A stretch of DNA of 64,000 nucleotides from Norana najaformis (Eukaryota > Annelida > Clitellata > Crassiclitellata > Hormogastridae), in contig OZ029917.1 in the NCBI GenBank assembly GCA_964023275.1, positions 29,402,005 through 29,466,004 on the forward strand, read 5' to 3'. This document shows positions 33,090 to 43,351 of the stretch, in pieces. The translations under genes and the position numbers were made by a program. Position 1 is the stretch's first letter. Every line of letters begins with the position of its first letter. The notes beneath the pieces are model-generated. The model made no database searches. It had not been told where the DNA came from and saw only the letters and a program-made list of their open reading frames with translations.

Positions 33090-34080
33090 TGCATTTCCTG
33101 ATGATATTGGCAATAGGTTCACAAATATGGCACAAATCGACAACAGCTGGGAGACCTTCCGAACAATTTTACGGATGCTATCAGGAAACACAATTACAAC
33201 AACCAAGAAAGAATCAGCTTTTACTCTTGGGAGCTGGTCGAGAGAAAACGCTAAGCCAGACTGGACGAGAAACCAGATGAATGCATAAGCCTATAGAATG
33301 AGTGCATAACATCACTGAGGCATGACCATCAACAATGGGCCGATGGTTTGGCAACCGAAGCTAAAGCTGCCCTTCGCAAATCAAAGATGCCTTTTCCAAC
33401 TTCAGAAGGCTACGCTCTGCCACATGCCGCGCCTCTTTAGCCCCATCAGAAACAGCTTAGTGACAAGAGCCAAAATATGGATGGGTTCCAACCTTTTAAA
33501 CCGACCTCCTCCGTCGATTCCAGCAGATTCATGAAGTGGCAGCAACAGTACACAAACTTAAGCGCCGCAAAGCCCCGGGAATTTGTGGCATAACAGCTGA
33601 ATTACTTAAGGCAGGTAGTAGGGCCGGCATCATGTGGCTCACTCTCTTCTTCCAGAACGTCTGGAATATTATCTGACGACTGGACCAAAGGCATCATCCT
33701 TCCGGTCTACAAGGGTAAATGTAGTCTCATGGGGCATTACCCTTCTGTGGATACCTGGGAATGTTTTTGCCGATGTCAGCAAGGATTAAGGATGACCTGA
33801 TACAACTCAGGCGTATCGAACAGGAGCGGCCTCACTCCTAGTAGATCCACGTTGGATAAACATTTCAGGCCGAATAGCTTGTTTAAAAAAAGAAGTGAGT
33901 ACAAACAATCATTATAGATTACTTACGTGGATCTGGAGGCGCCTTTTGATTATGTAAGACCGCACTGCTTTCTGGAACCTGATCACTTCTCTCGGGATAC
34001 CCCAGAGGATTTAGCAGAGTTTTATACCAACACAACGAGATGAAACAGTGTCTGCTGTCCTAGCCAAGGGGGAAAGCTAT
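33090..34080 (+). pseudogene. Reverse transcriptase of the same endonuclease-RT LINE, badly decayed
   Basis: Visible pieces: KLKRRKAPGICGITAELLKAG, DDWTKGIILPVYKGK, a damaged RIKDDLIQLRRIEQ, and YVDLEAPFDYV (usual DLKAAFDSV, with the first catalytic Asp), then EFYTNTTR. Many stops and shifts. The catalytic YADD part is not seen. Confidence 0.72.
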
Positions 34081-34329
34081 CACCGGCGTCATTTAGTTAG
34101 TCGACCGCTTGTGATTTTTCTATGGCATTTTGCGACAAGGTCAAACAGGTTTTCGACGTCGTCAGCACCTGAGTCAACCTTGAGGAGGACAATATTTTTC
34201 ATCACTTGATCGGTTCAACGTATTTTATGTTGCAACCATTCGTCCGTTAATTTGAAATGCACCAAATAAGAAGTGTGATCCCGCACCAATATGGATTGTA
34301 AGGCAGTTTGTTAATGAGATTTTCTCTGC

Positions 34330-34975
34330 ATGCATAACTTCAGCAAGGTGTCTTTATCTTCAAGTCGGAAGTGTGTAATAGTTACACCCGCTTTGAAAAA
34401 GACTAACCTCGATCTCCAAACTATAGGCCGATTTCAAACTTGTAATTTCTATAAAAACCACTTGAACGCTGCATTAAATTCGCAGGTTAACGCTTACCTT
34501 CTGCATAACAACTATTAAGTTGTTATGTTAAGTTGTTAATAGCTGCTGAACAATCAGCATATCGACATTTCCACTCAACTGAGACTGCCGTCTTTAACGT
34601 CCATTCAGCTGCTGATAGAAAGAAGGCCAGCCTTCGATACCGTCGATCATCGGATTCTGCTTAAGAGGCTAACAGCACAGGTTTGGTCTGACAGACACTG
34701 TGCAACAATGGTTTGTTGCTTACTTTTCTTACAGCTCGCAGCCAGTACGGTATACCGAGTATGGACCTCGGAAGTTGTGCAACTTACCTGTGGAGGGCAG
34801 CGTGCTTGGACCTGTATTATTTGCCCTGTATAACGCTGATGTCGTCACCGTCTTTGCAGATTTATCACCATTCTGACCCGCTTTGAAAAAGACTAATCTG
34901 GATCTACAAACTATAGGCCAATTTCGAACTTGTAATTTCTATAAAAACCACTTGAACGCTGCTTCAAACTTATCT
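34330..34975 (+). pseudogene. L2-like RT fragment with a 100-bp internal duplication
   Basis: CVIVTPALKKTNLDLQTIGR, RHFHSTETAVFNVHSAAD, AFDTVDHRILLKRLTAQ and EGSVLGPVLFALYNADV follow the order of RT motifs. The block CCCGCTTTGAAAAAGACTAA to CACTTGAACGCTGC occurs both at about 34,387 and at 34,876, i.e. the N-terminal part is repeated after the palm part. Confidence 0.75.
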
Positions 34976-35069
34976 ATATCTACTTATCTACTTATCTACC
35001 TATCTATACAAGTTCTGAATTCCGGCAGGGACAATTCCTGGTCGATCATGCCGACGTTCTGCGATGATG

Positions 35070-35283
35070 ACGATGATGATGAGTTCTCTGCCCGAAGGCA
35101 GGTCCATTGGCTTTATGCCACCCGAAATGAGATGAGTGAGGTGATTTCCCGTTGCCTTCCTCACAGGCAATTGTGGGTGAGCAACTTGTCCAAGGTCGCT
35201 AAGCAGTGACTTGAGATAGATTCGAACCCGCGACCCTCCGGTCACGAGGCACCGACCATACCACTACACTATCGCGTCCCACC
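35070..35283 (-). mobile_element. tRNA-derived SINE, family A, copy 3
   Basis: The minus strand starts TGGGACGCGATAGTGTAGTGG and carries the B box GGGTTCGAATC, CCTTGGACAAGTTGCTCACC, GGAAGGCAACGGGAAATCAC and GGGCAGAGAACTCATCATCATC. Full-length head, body and tail; collinear with 17,906-18,145. Confidence 0.9.
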
Positions 35284-35639
35284 TAACAAATATATCTGGC
35301 AATAAAATGACGTTCTGCGATCAACCCAAATATCATAGTTCCAAATAGTTACACTACGTTTGGCTCTCGTTGATTTTCTTAGTTTTGTTAATTTTGCCCC
35401 TTGCCGACTATGAATAAAGATAACACTCCTGCAATAACAAATTTTAAAAAGAAGCTAAAACTTACATGTTTAGTAGGTCTACCTAGATTTCTGTGCATAC
35501 CTATAGGTAAGAAAGAAGTTCTGCCGCTCTTGTCCGATTATCAACGGTTTTTGCCTCGAACATTCGACATAGTTGTCACTTTGCCACTGACCAAATTCGT
35601 CGTCTGATATTTCCACCCTTCCTTTCTGTGTTGAAGATC

Positions 35640-36131
35640 AGACTGGCCAATTAAAGTTCGTCTGCCAACTTACACACCTTAGGTTAACAGTTACGACTAA
35701 AGGCGCCTCATTGGTTCTCGACTTTCTGCAGTAATGCGAGCCACTGTTCAATAATCCAACACTGTAAATCCGTTATTGGTTGATAATCTACGATACGTTT
35801 GAAACCATGGTCCAAATTGACTCACAAATTCTTGTAAATAATCCATCATCATCCAATGTCCGTAAAATAAATTCTGATATTCATCTTATTTTACCCCAAC
35901 TTAACAGATTTTTATAACATGTGCTGGCCTTGCTATTTTTAACTTAATGTTAGAAATGACTAAAGCCGGCCGATAATCTTAAATTAGTAAACGCATTAGT
36001 CAACTGAAAATCTTATACTAAATACGCGAAAATGCATAAATAATACATATTGATAATGCAATAGAAAATTCAATTAAAATTACTACATATTTTCGAGAAC
36101 ATAATAACATAGACTTAGTCTACAACATTGG
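35640..36131 (-). mobile_element. LTR of the Gmr1-like family, minus strand
   Basis: Reading down from 36,131: TGTTGTAGACTAAGTC, ATTTATGCATTTTCGCGTATT, TTGACTAATGCG, GCCGGCTTTAG, AAAAATAGCAAGGCCAGC, ACCAATGAGG. The same words occur in the same order in the LTR starting at 5,837. The far end was not found; the SINE at 35,070-35,283 and unassigned sequence follow. Confidence 0.8.
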
Positions 36132-36397
36132 TGGGTTCTATGTAACCTATGTAAGCATATGTTACATAGATATATGTAACCCCTCTCTCTCGCTGATATC
36201 CATGTATGCATGTGACTCTATTTAGCTAGGCCACAATACACTACAATCTTGTTCTTACTTACTTGCTTTGCTAGCAAGTTGATGTTCGCACAACTTGGGA
36301 TTCGTCGTCAAATATGATATATACTGGCGTGACTTAATAAGCTTGTGTGAAATAAGCTTGTGTGCAAATTGTGCCCTGATACTTATCGGTGTCATAA

Positions 36398-37691
36398 AAG
36401 GTCGAAATGAATAACTGGATCAGCTGTAGATCAACAGTAGGGCTTACAATGAACAAGAAGTATTTCCTAGTGTTTCTTCGGTTTGACAACAAAGACACGA
36501 GACACCAACGTCGAATGACTGATAAAATGGCAGCAATCAGGCAACTATTTTATCACATAAACATTGCATACAAAACACATTATGAAATGTCAGAATACGC
36601 AGCAGTTGATGAAATGCTACCTGGTTTAAGGGGAAAATGCCCTTTTCGGGTTTACATTCCTTAAAAGCCTGCAAAATATCGAATGAAAATTTGGGTGGTT
36701 GCAGATTGTGCCATCGCTTATTGCAAGCATATCCTGGAAAGTTAGCATCACGGTTGAGAAAGGACAAGGGGCACGTGTTGTAAAGGATCTTTTTCAGCAC
36801 TTATATGGATCAAGACGCATTGTAATTGTGGACAACCATAGACAACGCACTACACGCTGGCTCAGGAGCTTCTACAAAATACTTCTACTATTATTGGTAC
36901 TTTACACACAAATAATGCGGCAGATCCCAGGCAGATGTTTGGTTTCAACGGACAACCACCACTGCGTCTTATGTTCCGAAGAAAAACCGATGCGTTATTT
37001 CAACGCTGCATCATGACAACATTGATCCCGAGATGGAAAACAAGCCGGACATCATTTTATATTACAACAGGACAAAAGGAGCAGTGAACAAACTGTGTTG
37101 CCAATGTTTCACTAAGCGTGGAACTCGTCACTGGCCACTGTCGATGTTTGTCGCTCTGATTCTGCCTGACAGTTCAGTTCACAGCAGTTCCGTCATTTGA
37201 TTGGATAGTTTTCCATCTTGAATTCGTATCTGACCAGTAAGAAAAGTCATGTGTGCAGACTTTTTATTTTGGAGTTTGGGAGATCTCTCTGCATTCCGTG
37301 GATTGAAGCGCGCGAAGAAACTCCGACGATAGCATTTCAGCCATCGGTGAAAATAGCATTGGAATATGTAAAGGGAGAGAATGTAAAGAAAGCAAAACGC
37401 GACACAGCAGGTGGGTATTTGCAAAGGTCGCTGCCATAAATGCAACCGACAGAAGGACAATTAAACGTTTTTCGTTGTCATATGTGTGGCAATTTTGTCT
37501 GCAGAAAGCATGCACCAAAGCATTAATTATGTGTCGATTACTGTAGCCTCGGTGACTTAAATTTAAATTATTTTAGTTTAAATTAGTTAGGTTTCCCAGT
37601 GTTACAATTTTTTGCAATTAACGCTGATGTGGGGTGAAAAATTCACCCCAGGTTAGCCACTATGTGATTTTTTATTGGTAAGCCTCTGAGG

Positions 37692-37692
<1 letters not shown>
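36398..37692 (+). pseudogene. piggyBac-type transposase relic with 3' terminus
   Basis: FLRFDNKDTRHQRRMTDKMAAIR and EMLPGLRGKCPFRVYIP are typical of the piggyBac catalytic core. Broken pieces follow, and in the last part RCHKCNRQKDN, CHMCGNFVC and a final C resemble the C-terminal cysteine-rich (PHD-like) domain. The 3' end contains the small palindrome GGGGTGAAAAATTCACCCC and stops at CTCTGAGGG followed by TTAA (37,693-37,696), the piggyBac target. The 5' end is missing. Confidence 0.85.

Positions 37693-37696
<4 letters not shown>

Positions 37697-37741
<45 letters not shown>
37697..37741. repeat. (TAA)n microsatellite
   Basis: About 15 TAA units right after the piggyBac TTAA site. Confidence 0.95.
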
Positions 37742-37745
<4 letters not shown>

Positions 37746-37784
37746 TAGTATTATTATTATTATAATTTATTTCTGTTTAATATT

Positions 37785-37953
<169 letters not shown>

Positions 37954-37959
37954 GCTGGA

Positions 37960-38710
37960 GCAACTAGAGCTGCTGTGGCGTCCTGGTTGGCACACTGGAA
38001 ACAGGTCGACTAGCTGCACCTCCGAATCGCGTGATCTTGTCTTTAAGCGCCGTGGTGAAGAAGCAACCCTGAGTTAGCGGTCGCGTAAGTGTAGAGCGTT
38101 CTGTGGGCGTTTCTTCGATGGGGCGCAAGAACTTCCGGTGTGGATCGGACGAACATCCAGCACCACCAACTCCCTCCTCTTCATCGCCGTCGTCGTCTGC
38201 TTCGAAAGCGCCTGCGTCGTGGGCTTCGCTGACCCGAGCGTCGACGTCTCCTCGACCTCGACCCGCCGGCTGACCTTCGACAGGCGGTGTGGCTCTTTGA
38301 CCCAGAGGATCGGTTGGGGCCCGTCGGCTGGGTCTCGACGACCAGTTCCAGGTTCTCTTCTTTTCTTTAATCTTGGCTTCAGGCACGGTGATTGTTCTCT
38401 GGAATTGCCAGTCTTCGCTTAAATCTGGCTCCAAGAATGTGCCATTAAAGGCAATCGCGTTAGATCGCTGGATGGCAATGGAGAGGCGTTGGAACAGGAA
38501 AGAAGTCTCCCTCTTATCTCCCGATGCTTGAGTTAAATGGCGTCCGATTTTCTTGATGAGGCTGAAGCCTTCCTGATTTATGGGGCCGAGAGTCTCGAAG
38601 GCCAGAGGGACGAAGCAGTGTGTCGAGAGAATATCACTGTATTTTGAGGTCTTTCGTTCTGCTGCGATCTCAGCAGCAGCACCTGCGACCACGGCTGTTC
38701 TGGATCGATA
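37960..38710 (-). pseudogene. C-terminal region of a LINE reverse transcriptase, copy A
   Basis: The minus strand is open for about 240 codons and contains RKTSKYSDILSTHCFVPLAF, ETLGPINQEGF, and SGDKRETSFLFQRLSIAIQR. I recognise this as the C-terminal domain of LINE proteins common in cnidarian, sponge and mollusc genomes. The following tail is proline- and acid-rich and may be low-complexity extension. The ATT tail comes next on the same strand. Confidence 0.75.
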
Positions 38711-38734
38711 AGAGACTGCCAGAGTATCGATTAT

Positions 38735-38800
38735 TTTATTTATATGAAGCGCATATTATTATAATTATTATAATTATTATTATTGTTAATGTTACTGTTG

Positions 38801-38867
<67 letters not shown>

Positions 38868-38925
38868 GGCTAGTCTTCGCCGATGTCTGGCTATTCTAAT
38901 TATTATTATTATTATTTTTTACCAT
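38735..38925. repeat. LINE 3' end with (ATT)n, copy B
   Basis: Repeats the block at 37,785 (TTTATATGAAGCGCATATTATTATAATT) followed by ATT units. Confidence 0.85.
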
Positions 38926-38934
38926 TATTACTAT

Positions 38935-39225
38935 ATGTTCATAGTAGAGTTCCGGAGAAGCAGATGGCGTTCCCACGCTGGACAGCTACTGAGAGTCTTT
39001 GAAGCAGGTAGCTGGTCTCCAGTGGATCGTGGGTTGCCATTGTCATCCTTCGTCCTAACTCCCACACAAAATCCAATCCTTCCGTACTCCATGCGCCTCT
39101 GGTCTCCAGTGCGACCGCCACAAGAGTGGGTTTGGGCTATAGTGGAGTATTTTAGCCTTTTGGCTGAGACTGCCCGGTTTGCAGCTTCACTTGGTCCGGT
39201 TGAAGTAAAACCTAGATGTGACGCT
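38935..39225 (-). pseudogene. C-terminal region of the same LINE family, copy B
   Basis: Minus strand in two frames: KRLKYSTIAQTHSFVAVALETRG..., then ELGRRMTMATHDPLETSYLLQRLSVAVQRGNAICFSG. It aligns with copy A motif by motif. Copies A and B are in tandem, same strand. Confidence 0.72.
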
Positions 39226-39232
39226 GCAAATG

Positions 39233-39416
<184 letters not shown>

Positions 39417-39979
39417 CTCGCTTCTTATTGCCATCTGGCCTACGCAGAAGTCACTACACTTTATTAAGTTTGGCAACTTTTCGCTATCATCCCAGATGGG
39501 TCCACAACAATGAGACCCTTTGGGCCCACTCCTCTTCTGTCTGCCACTTCAGCCAGTGTTGCTGAAACTGTCTTCTCTCACCCTCGGCTATCTCGATGAT
39601 CTTAGTCTAGGAGGGGAAGAATCTATGGTGGCTGCGGATGTTGACATGATTGAGCTGGAATGTAGTAAGCTGGGCTGCACCTCAATCGTGCCAACTGTGA
39701 AGTAATTTCGCGATGCCAACTCACGACCAAACACAGTTCTCTCAACGAGTTCTTGTTTATCTTCTTGGTGTTCCACTTTCTAACGCAGACGCTCTTGAGC
39801 ATGTTCTTGAGTCCCGATGCCTTGAGCTATCATTGGCAATCTCAAGGTTGGAAGATTTTGCTAGACACGATGCACTCATTCTCCTAAGAAGCTCTCTCAG
39901 CCACTCGAAACTCTTGCACACTTTACGATGTTCTCCTTGTGTGGACCACCCTCTGAATTTGTCTCTTTCTGACATTCAG
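39417..39979 (+). pseudogene. LINE reverse transcriptase, left part (split by RTE insertion)
   Basis: Palm part: DPLGPLLFCLP-like residues in two frames, then LTLGYLDDLSLGGEES with the catalytic YLDD, then VYLLGVPLSNADALEHVLESRCLELSLAISRL, FARHDALILLRSSLSHSKLLHTLRCSPC. It ends at LSLSDIQ in the 10-bp target duplication and continues in frame at 42,750. Several stops and shifts before 39,713. Confidence 0.82.
39970..39979 (+). repeat. Target site duplication TGACATTCAG (left)
   Basis: Identical 10 bp at 42,740-42,749, bounding the RTE-type insertion. Confidence 0.88.
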
Positions 39980-42739
39980 AGAGAGACAAATTGGACACAA
40001 TCAGGCGAGATGAGGAATGGAGGAATAATATGGTCTGGAGATTCCAGCAGACATGAGGCAGGAGTGGGATTTCTGCTCAGCAAAAGAGCCAGAAATGCAC
40101 TCATCCGCTACAGACCCGTGAACAAAAGGATGATGCTGGCACAGTTCAGTGCACAACCATTCAACATAACAACAATTCAGGTTTACGCACCAACGGCTGA
40201 AAGCAGTGAAGAGGAGATTGAAGACTTCTACTCAAAGTTGACAGAGCTGATAGGAGAGGTACAGAAGAAGGATACACTCATAATTGGAGGAGACTGGAAC
40301 GCTAAAATCGGTACTGATAGAACGGGATGGGAAGGAGTTATGGGCAAATATGGTTTCAGAGACCGGAATGAAAGGGGTGAAAGACTACTGGAGTTTGCGG
40401 TAGACAATGACCTGACCATCTGCAATACAAGATTCCAACAAAAACAATGTCGAAAGTGGACATGGCGCTCCAGTGATGGACAAACAAGAAATATGATTGA
40501 TATGATCTTAATAAGACGAAAGTGGAACACAGCAGTTCAACTATGCCGTACTTTTCAAGGTGCTGACATAGACTCGGACCACAGCTTGGTCATGGCAAAC
40601 ATCAAACTGAAGCTAAAGAAAAAGCATGAGCCATGCTTTGTGAAGCGAAGGAACATTGAAAGACTGAAGGAGGAGTCTACCAGGATCAAGTACCAACAGG
40701 CGCTAGGAAGGAATTTAAAAGAACTTGAGGAAGAGCAGAACTAGGAAAGCAGAACAGAAAAACTAACTGCAGCTATAAACAATGCGATAGAGGAGGCGGT
40801 TCCGGAAGAAGAAAAGATCAAGCAAAAGTAGATAACACAGGAGACATTGCGGCTGATACAGGAAAAGAGGGAGCTAAAACTCAAAAGAGACACATCACAG
40901 GTAGCAGAACGGAAATACAAGGAGAGTTGCAACAGGGTGAGGAAGGCAGCAAGAGAGGATAAAGTACAATGGTTGGAACAGCAATGCAGGGAAATTGAAA
41001 AGAACTTTGGAGAAGGCAAAAGCAGAGAAGTCTACAAAATGATAAGAAATGTAAACAGAAACTGGCAACCGAGACTCACAGCAATAAAAGACGAGAAGGA
41101 TAAAATGCTGACAACAAAGGAAGATATAATACAGCGATGGACGGAATATTGCAGTGAATTATATAGCGAACAGCCAAATCAAGATCTTACTAGAGAGGTA
41201 ATAAAAGAACTAAAGGCTATCTCCCCTCCGACGACGGAAACAAACACAGACATATTGTTAGAGGAAGTTCAAAAAGCGATAACAAGGTTAAAAAACAATA
41301 AAAGCCATGGTAGAGACAACATCACGGGAGAAATGATCAAGCATGGAGGAGATCCACAGGTTATGTAACATGGCATGGGAGCAAGGACAAGCACCGGAAG
41401 AGTGGAAGAAGTCGATATTGGTAACAATCTACAAAAAGGGAAGTCCATTGGAATGTAACAACTACCGTACCACTGCGCTGATAAGCCACCTGGGCAAGGT
41501 GCTGATGATGGTATTGGCGGAAAGATTAAGAAGCCAGATGGAGGAATACTTGACGGACGAGCAGGCGGGATTTCGGAAGGATAGAAGCACGATACAACAA
41601 ATCTTGGCTTTAAGACTAATAGCAGAAAAAGCAAGGCGAAAGAATAAAAAGGTATACAACTGTTTTGTAGACTTTAAGAAGGCATTTGACAGTGTAGACC
41701 AGAACGTGACATGGGCCGTTCTACAATCGTATGGGGTAGACAACAAATTGATTCAGTTGTTACGAGATATAAATGGTACATCACAAGCGGCGGTCAAGAC
41801 ATGTGGCAAGTTGGGACCGTGGTTTAGAACCAACAGGGGTATGAGACAGGGCGATCCAATATCGCCCATGGTGTTTATAACAGATTTGGAAAGAGCAATG
41901 GACAAGGTCAAGAGCAAAGGAATATCAGTTCAGGGAATATGCATAAACAATTTACGTTTTGCAGATGATGTGGACATATTGGAGGAGGGACCTACAGAGC
42001 TGGAGTGCACAACACAAATGCTGAATGAAGAAGCAAAGAAATATGGACTGTACATGAACTTTGATAAGACAAAAACAATGGTATTTGGCGACAAAAATAT
42101 CACCCAGCAGATAGTGGTTGAAAGAATGCAGCTGGAGAATGTAGAGAGGTTCACTTATCTTGGAAGTAATATGACATATGACCTAGATTGCAAAATTGAA
42201 ATAAAGATACGAATAGCGAGGGGAATAGCAGTGTTGAAAGCAATGGATAAAACTTGGAAGAGCAGAGCAATCAGCATGAAAACAAAACTGGAGGTATTAA
42301 AGACATGTGTATTTAGCACCATGATGTATGGATGTGAGACATGGGTCCTGACAAAAGACTCACGACGGAGAGTCTTGGCATTTGAGAGAAAATGTAACAG
42401 AAAAATCCTAAGGATCGGATGGACTCAGAAGATTAGGAATGAAGAGGTCTACGAAAGAGTGGCTATAACCGAGAATCTACTGCAGAAGGTTATTCAGCGA
42501 AAACTTGGATTGTTTGGACATATCTGTAGAATGAAGGATGACAGAAATATTAAGACTCTGATGTTTGGAATTATGGAAGGTACGAACAAGAGAGGCAGAC
42601 CACATCAAGAGTGGGTGGATGACATTGAGGAGTGGTGTGGCGCGGACATGCGGCTCAAGACAGAATCGAGTGGAGACACATTGTGAAACGGGCATCGGAC
42701 ACCTACGAGCATTGAGCCCACGGTTATTGATGATGATGA
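39980..42739 (+). mobile_element. RTE-like LINE, 2.76 kb, 5'-truncated, ends in (TGA)n
   Basis: Endonuclease: FSAQPFNITTIQVYAPTAES, IIGGDWNAKIGT, a FxWRSSDG-type motif, MIDMILIRRKW, DIDSDHSLVMANI; the GDWN and SDH catalytic motifs are intact. Two in-frame stops (40,742 and about 40,829) and one shift near 41,350 follow. Then the RT: KKSILVTIYKKGSPLECNNYR, QAGFRKDRSTIQQI, CFVDFKKAFDSVDQ, RGMRQGDPISPMVF, NLRFADDVDIL (FADD box) and a C-terminal end, EWVDDIEEWCG, with a late shift. It ends at TGATGATGATGATGA. This type is often misnamed craniofacial development protein 2. The best-preserved LINE of the window. Confidence 0.92.
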
Positions 42740-42749
42740 TGACATTCAG
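42740..42749 (+). repeat. Target site duplication TGACATTCAG (right)
   Basis: Identical to 39,970-39,979. Confidence 0.88.
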
Positions 42750-43140
42750 TGGCTCCAGGCCTCCCTTCCAGTCAAGGCTGGAGGTTTGGGCATTCGCCGG
42801 GTGACCTCGCTTGCGCTTCCCGCTTTTCTGGCTTCGGCTGCAGGCATCTCGAGTCTTCAATCCTCCATGCTCTGCAATCTTCAAATACCCAAGGACTCAC
42901 AATCCAAAACTCTGTTGGATCGCTGGCGTGCCGATAGTTCAGTTCCCAACCTAGATGATGCCTTTGTCCACAGACAGTCATACTGGGACAAACCAATAAT
43001 TGACCGGGATACCAACACCCTCTGCACCTCAATCACTGACGCATACCATCAAGCGAGGCTTAAAAATGCGAGCGATTGGCTTTTTGTTTTGCCCATTTCT
43101 GCCTGTGGCCTGAGACTGGATGACGAGGCCGTGATTTAAT
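42750..43140 (+). pseudogene. LINE reverse transcriptase, right part (after RTE insertion)
   Basis: WLQASLPVKAGGLGIRRV, LALPAFLASAAGISSLQSS, DAYHQARLKNASDWLFVLP and ACGLRLDDEAV continue the protein interrupted at 39,979; frame is preserved when one target copy is removed. It ends soon after ACGLRLDDEAV with a stop, so the C-terminal domain seen at 38 kb is missing here. Confidence 0.85.
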
Positions 43141-43350
43141 TCGATAATTAGTTAGTTAATTTGTTAACTAGTTAGTTAATTAGTAAACTAGTCAATTAAT
43201 CAATCAATTAGTTAGTTAGTTAGTTAGTAGAGTTAGTTAGTTAGTTAGTTCATTGATTGAATGAATGATTGATTGATTGATTAATTGATTGATTGATTAA
43301 CTGACTGAATGATTTGATTGATTGATTGATTAATTAAATTAATTAATTGC
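43141..43350. repeat. (TTAG)n / (ATTG)n tetranucleotide tract
   Basis: TAGTTAGT runs change into GATTGATT runs across 210 bp. Confidence 0.95.
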
Positions 43351-43351
43351 A

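Noticed and set aside
39713..40744. Single 343-codon gene
   Set aside because: The frame joins the outer LINE to the inserted RTE endonuclease across a target duplication; it is a chance fusion.
42565..42804. Frame spanning the RTE end and the outer LINE
   Set aside because: It crosses an insertion boundary in a frame used by neither element.
43141..43350. CRISPR-like array of short repeats
   Set aside because: The tract is a simple tetranucleotide without spacers, in animal DNA.
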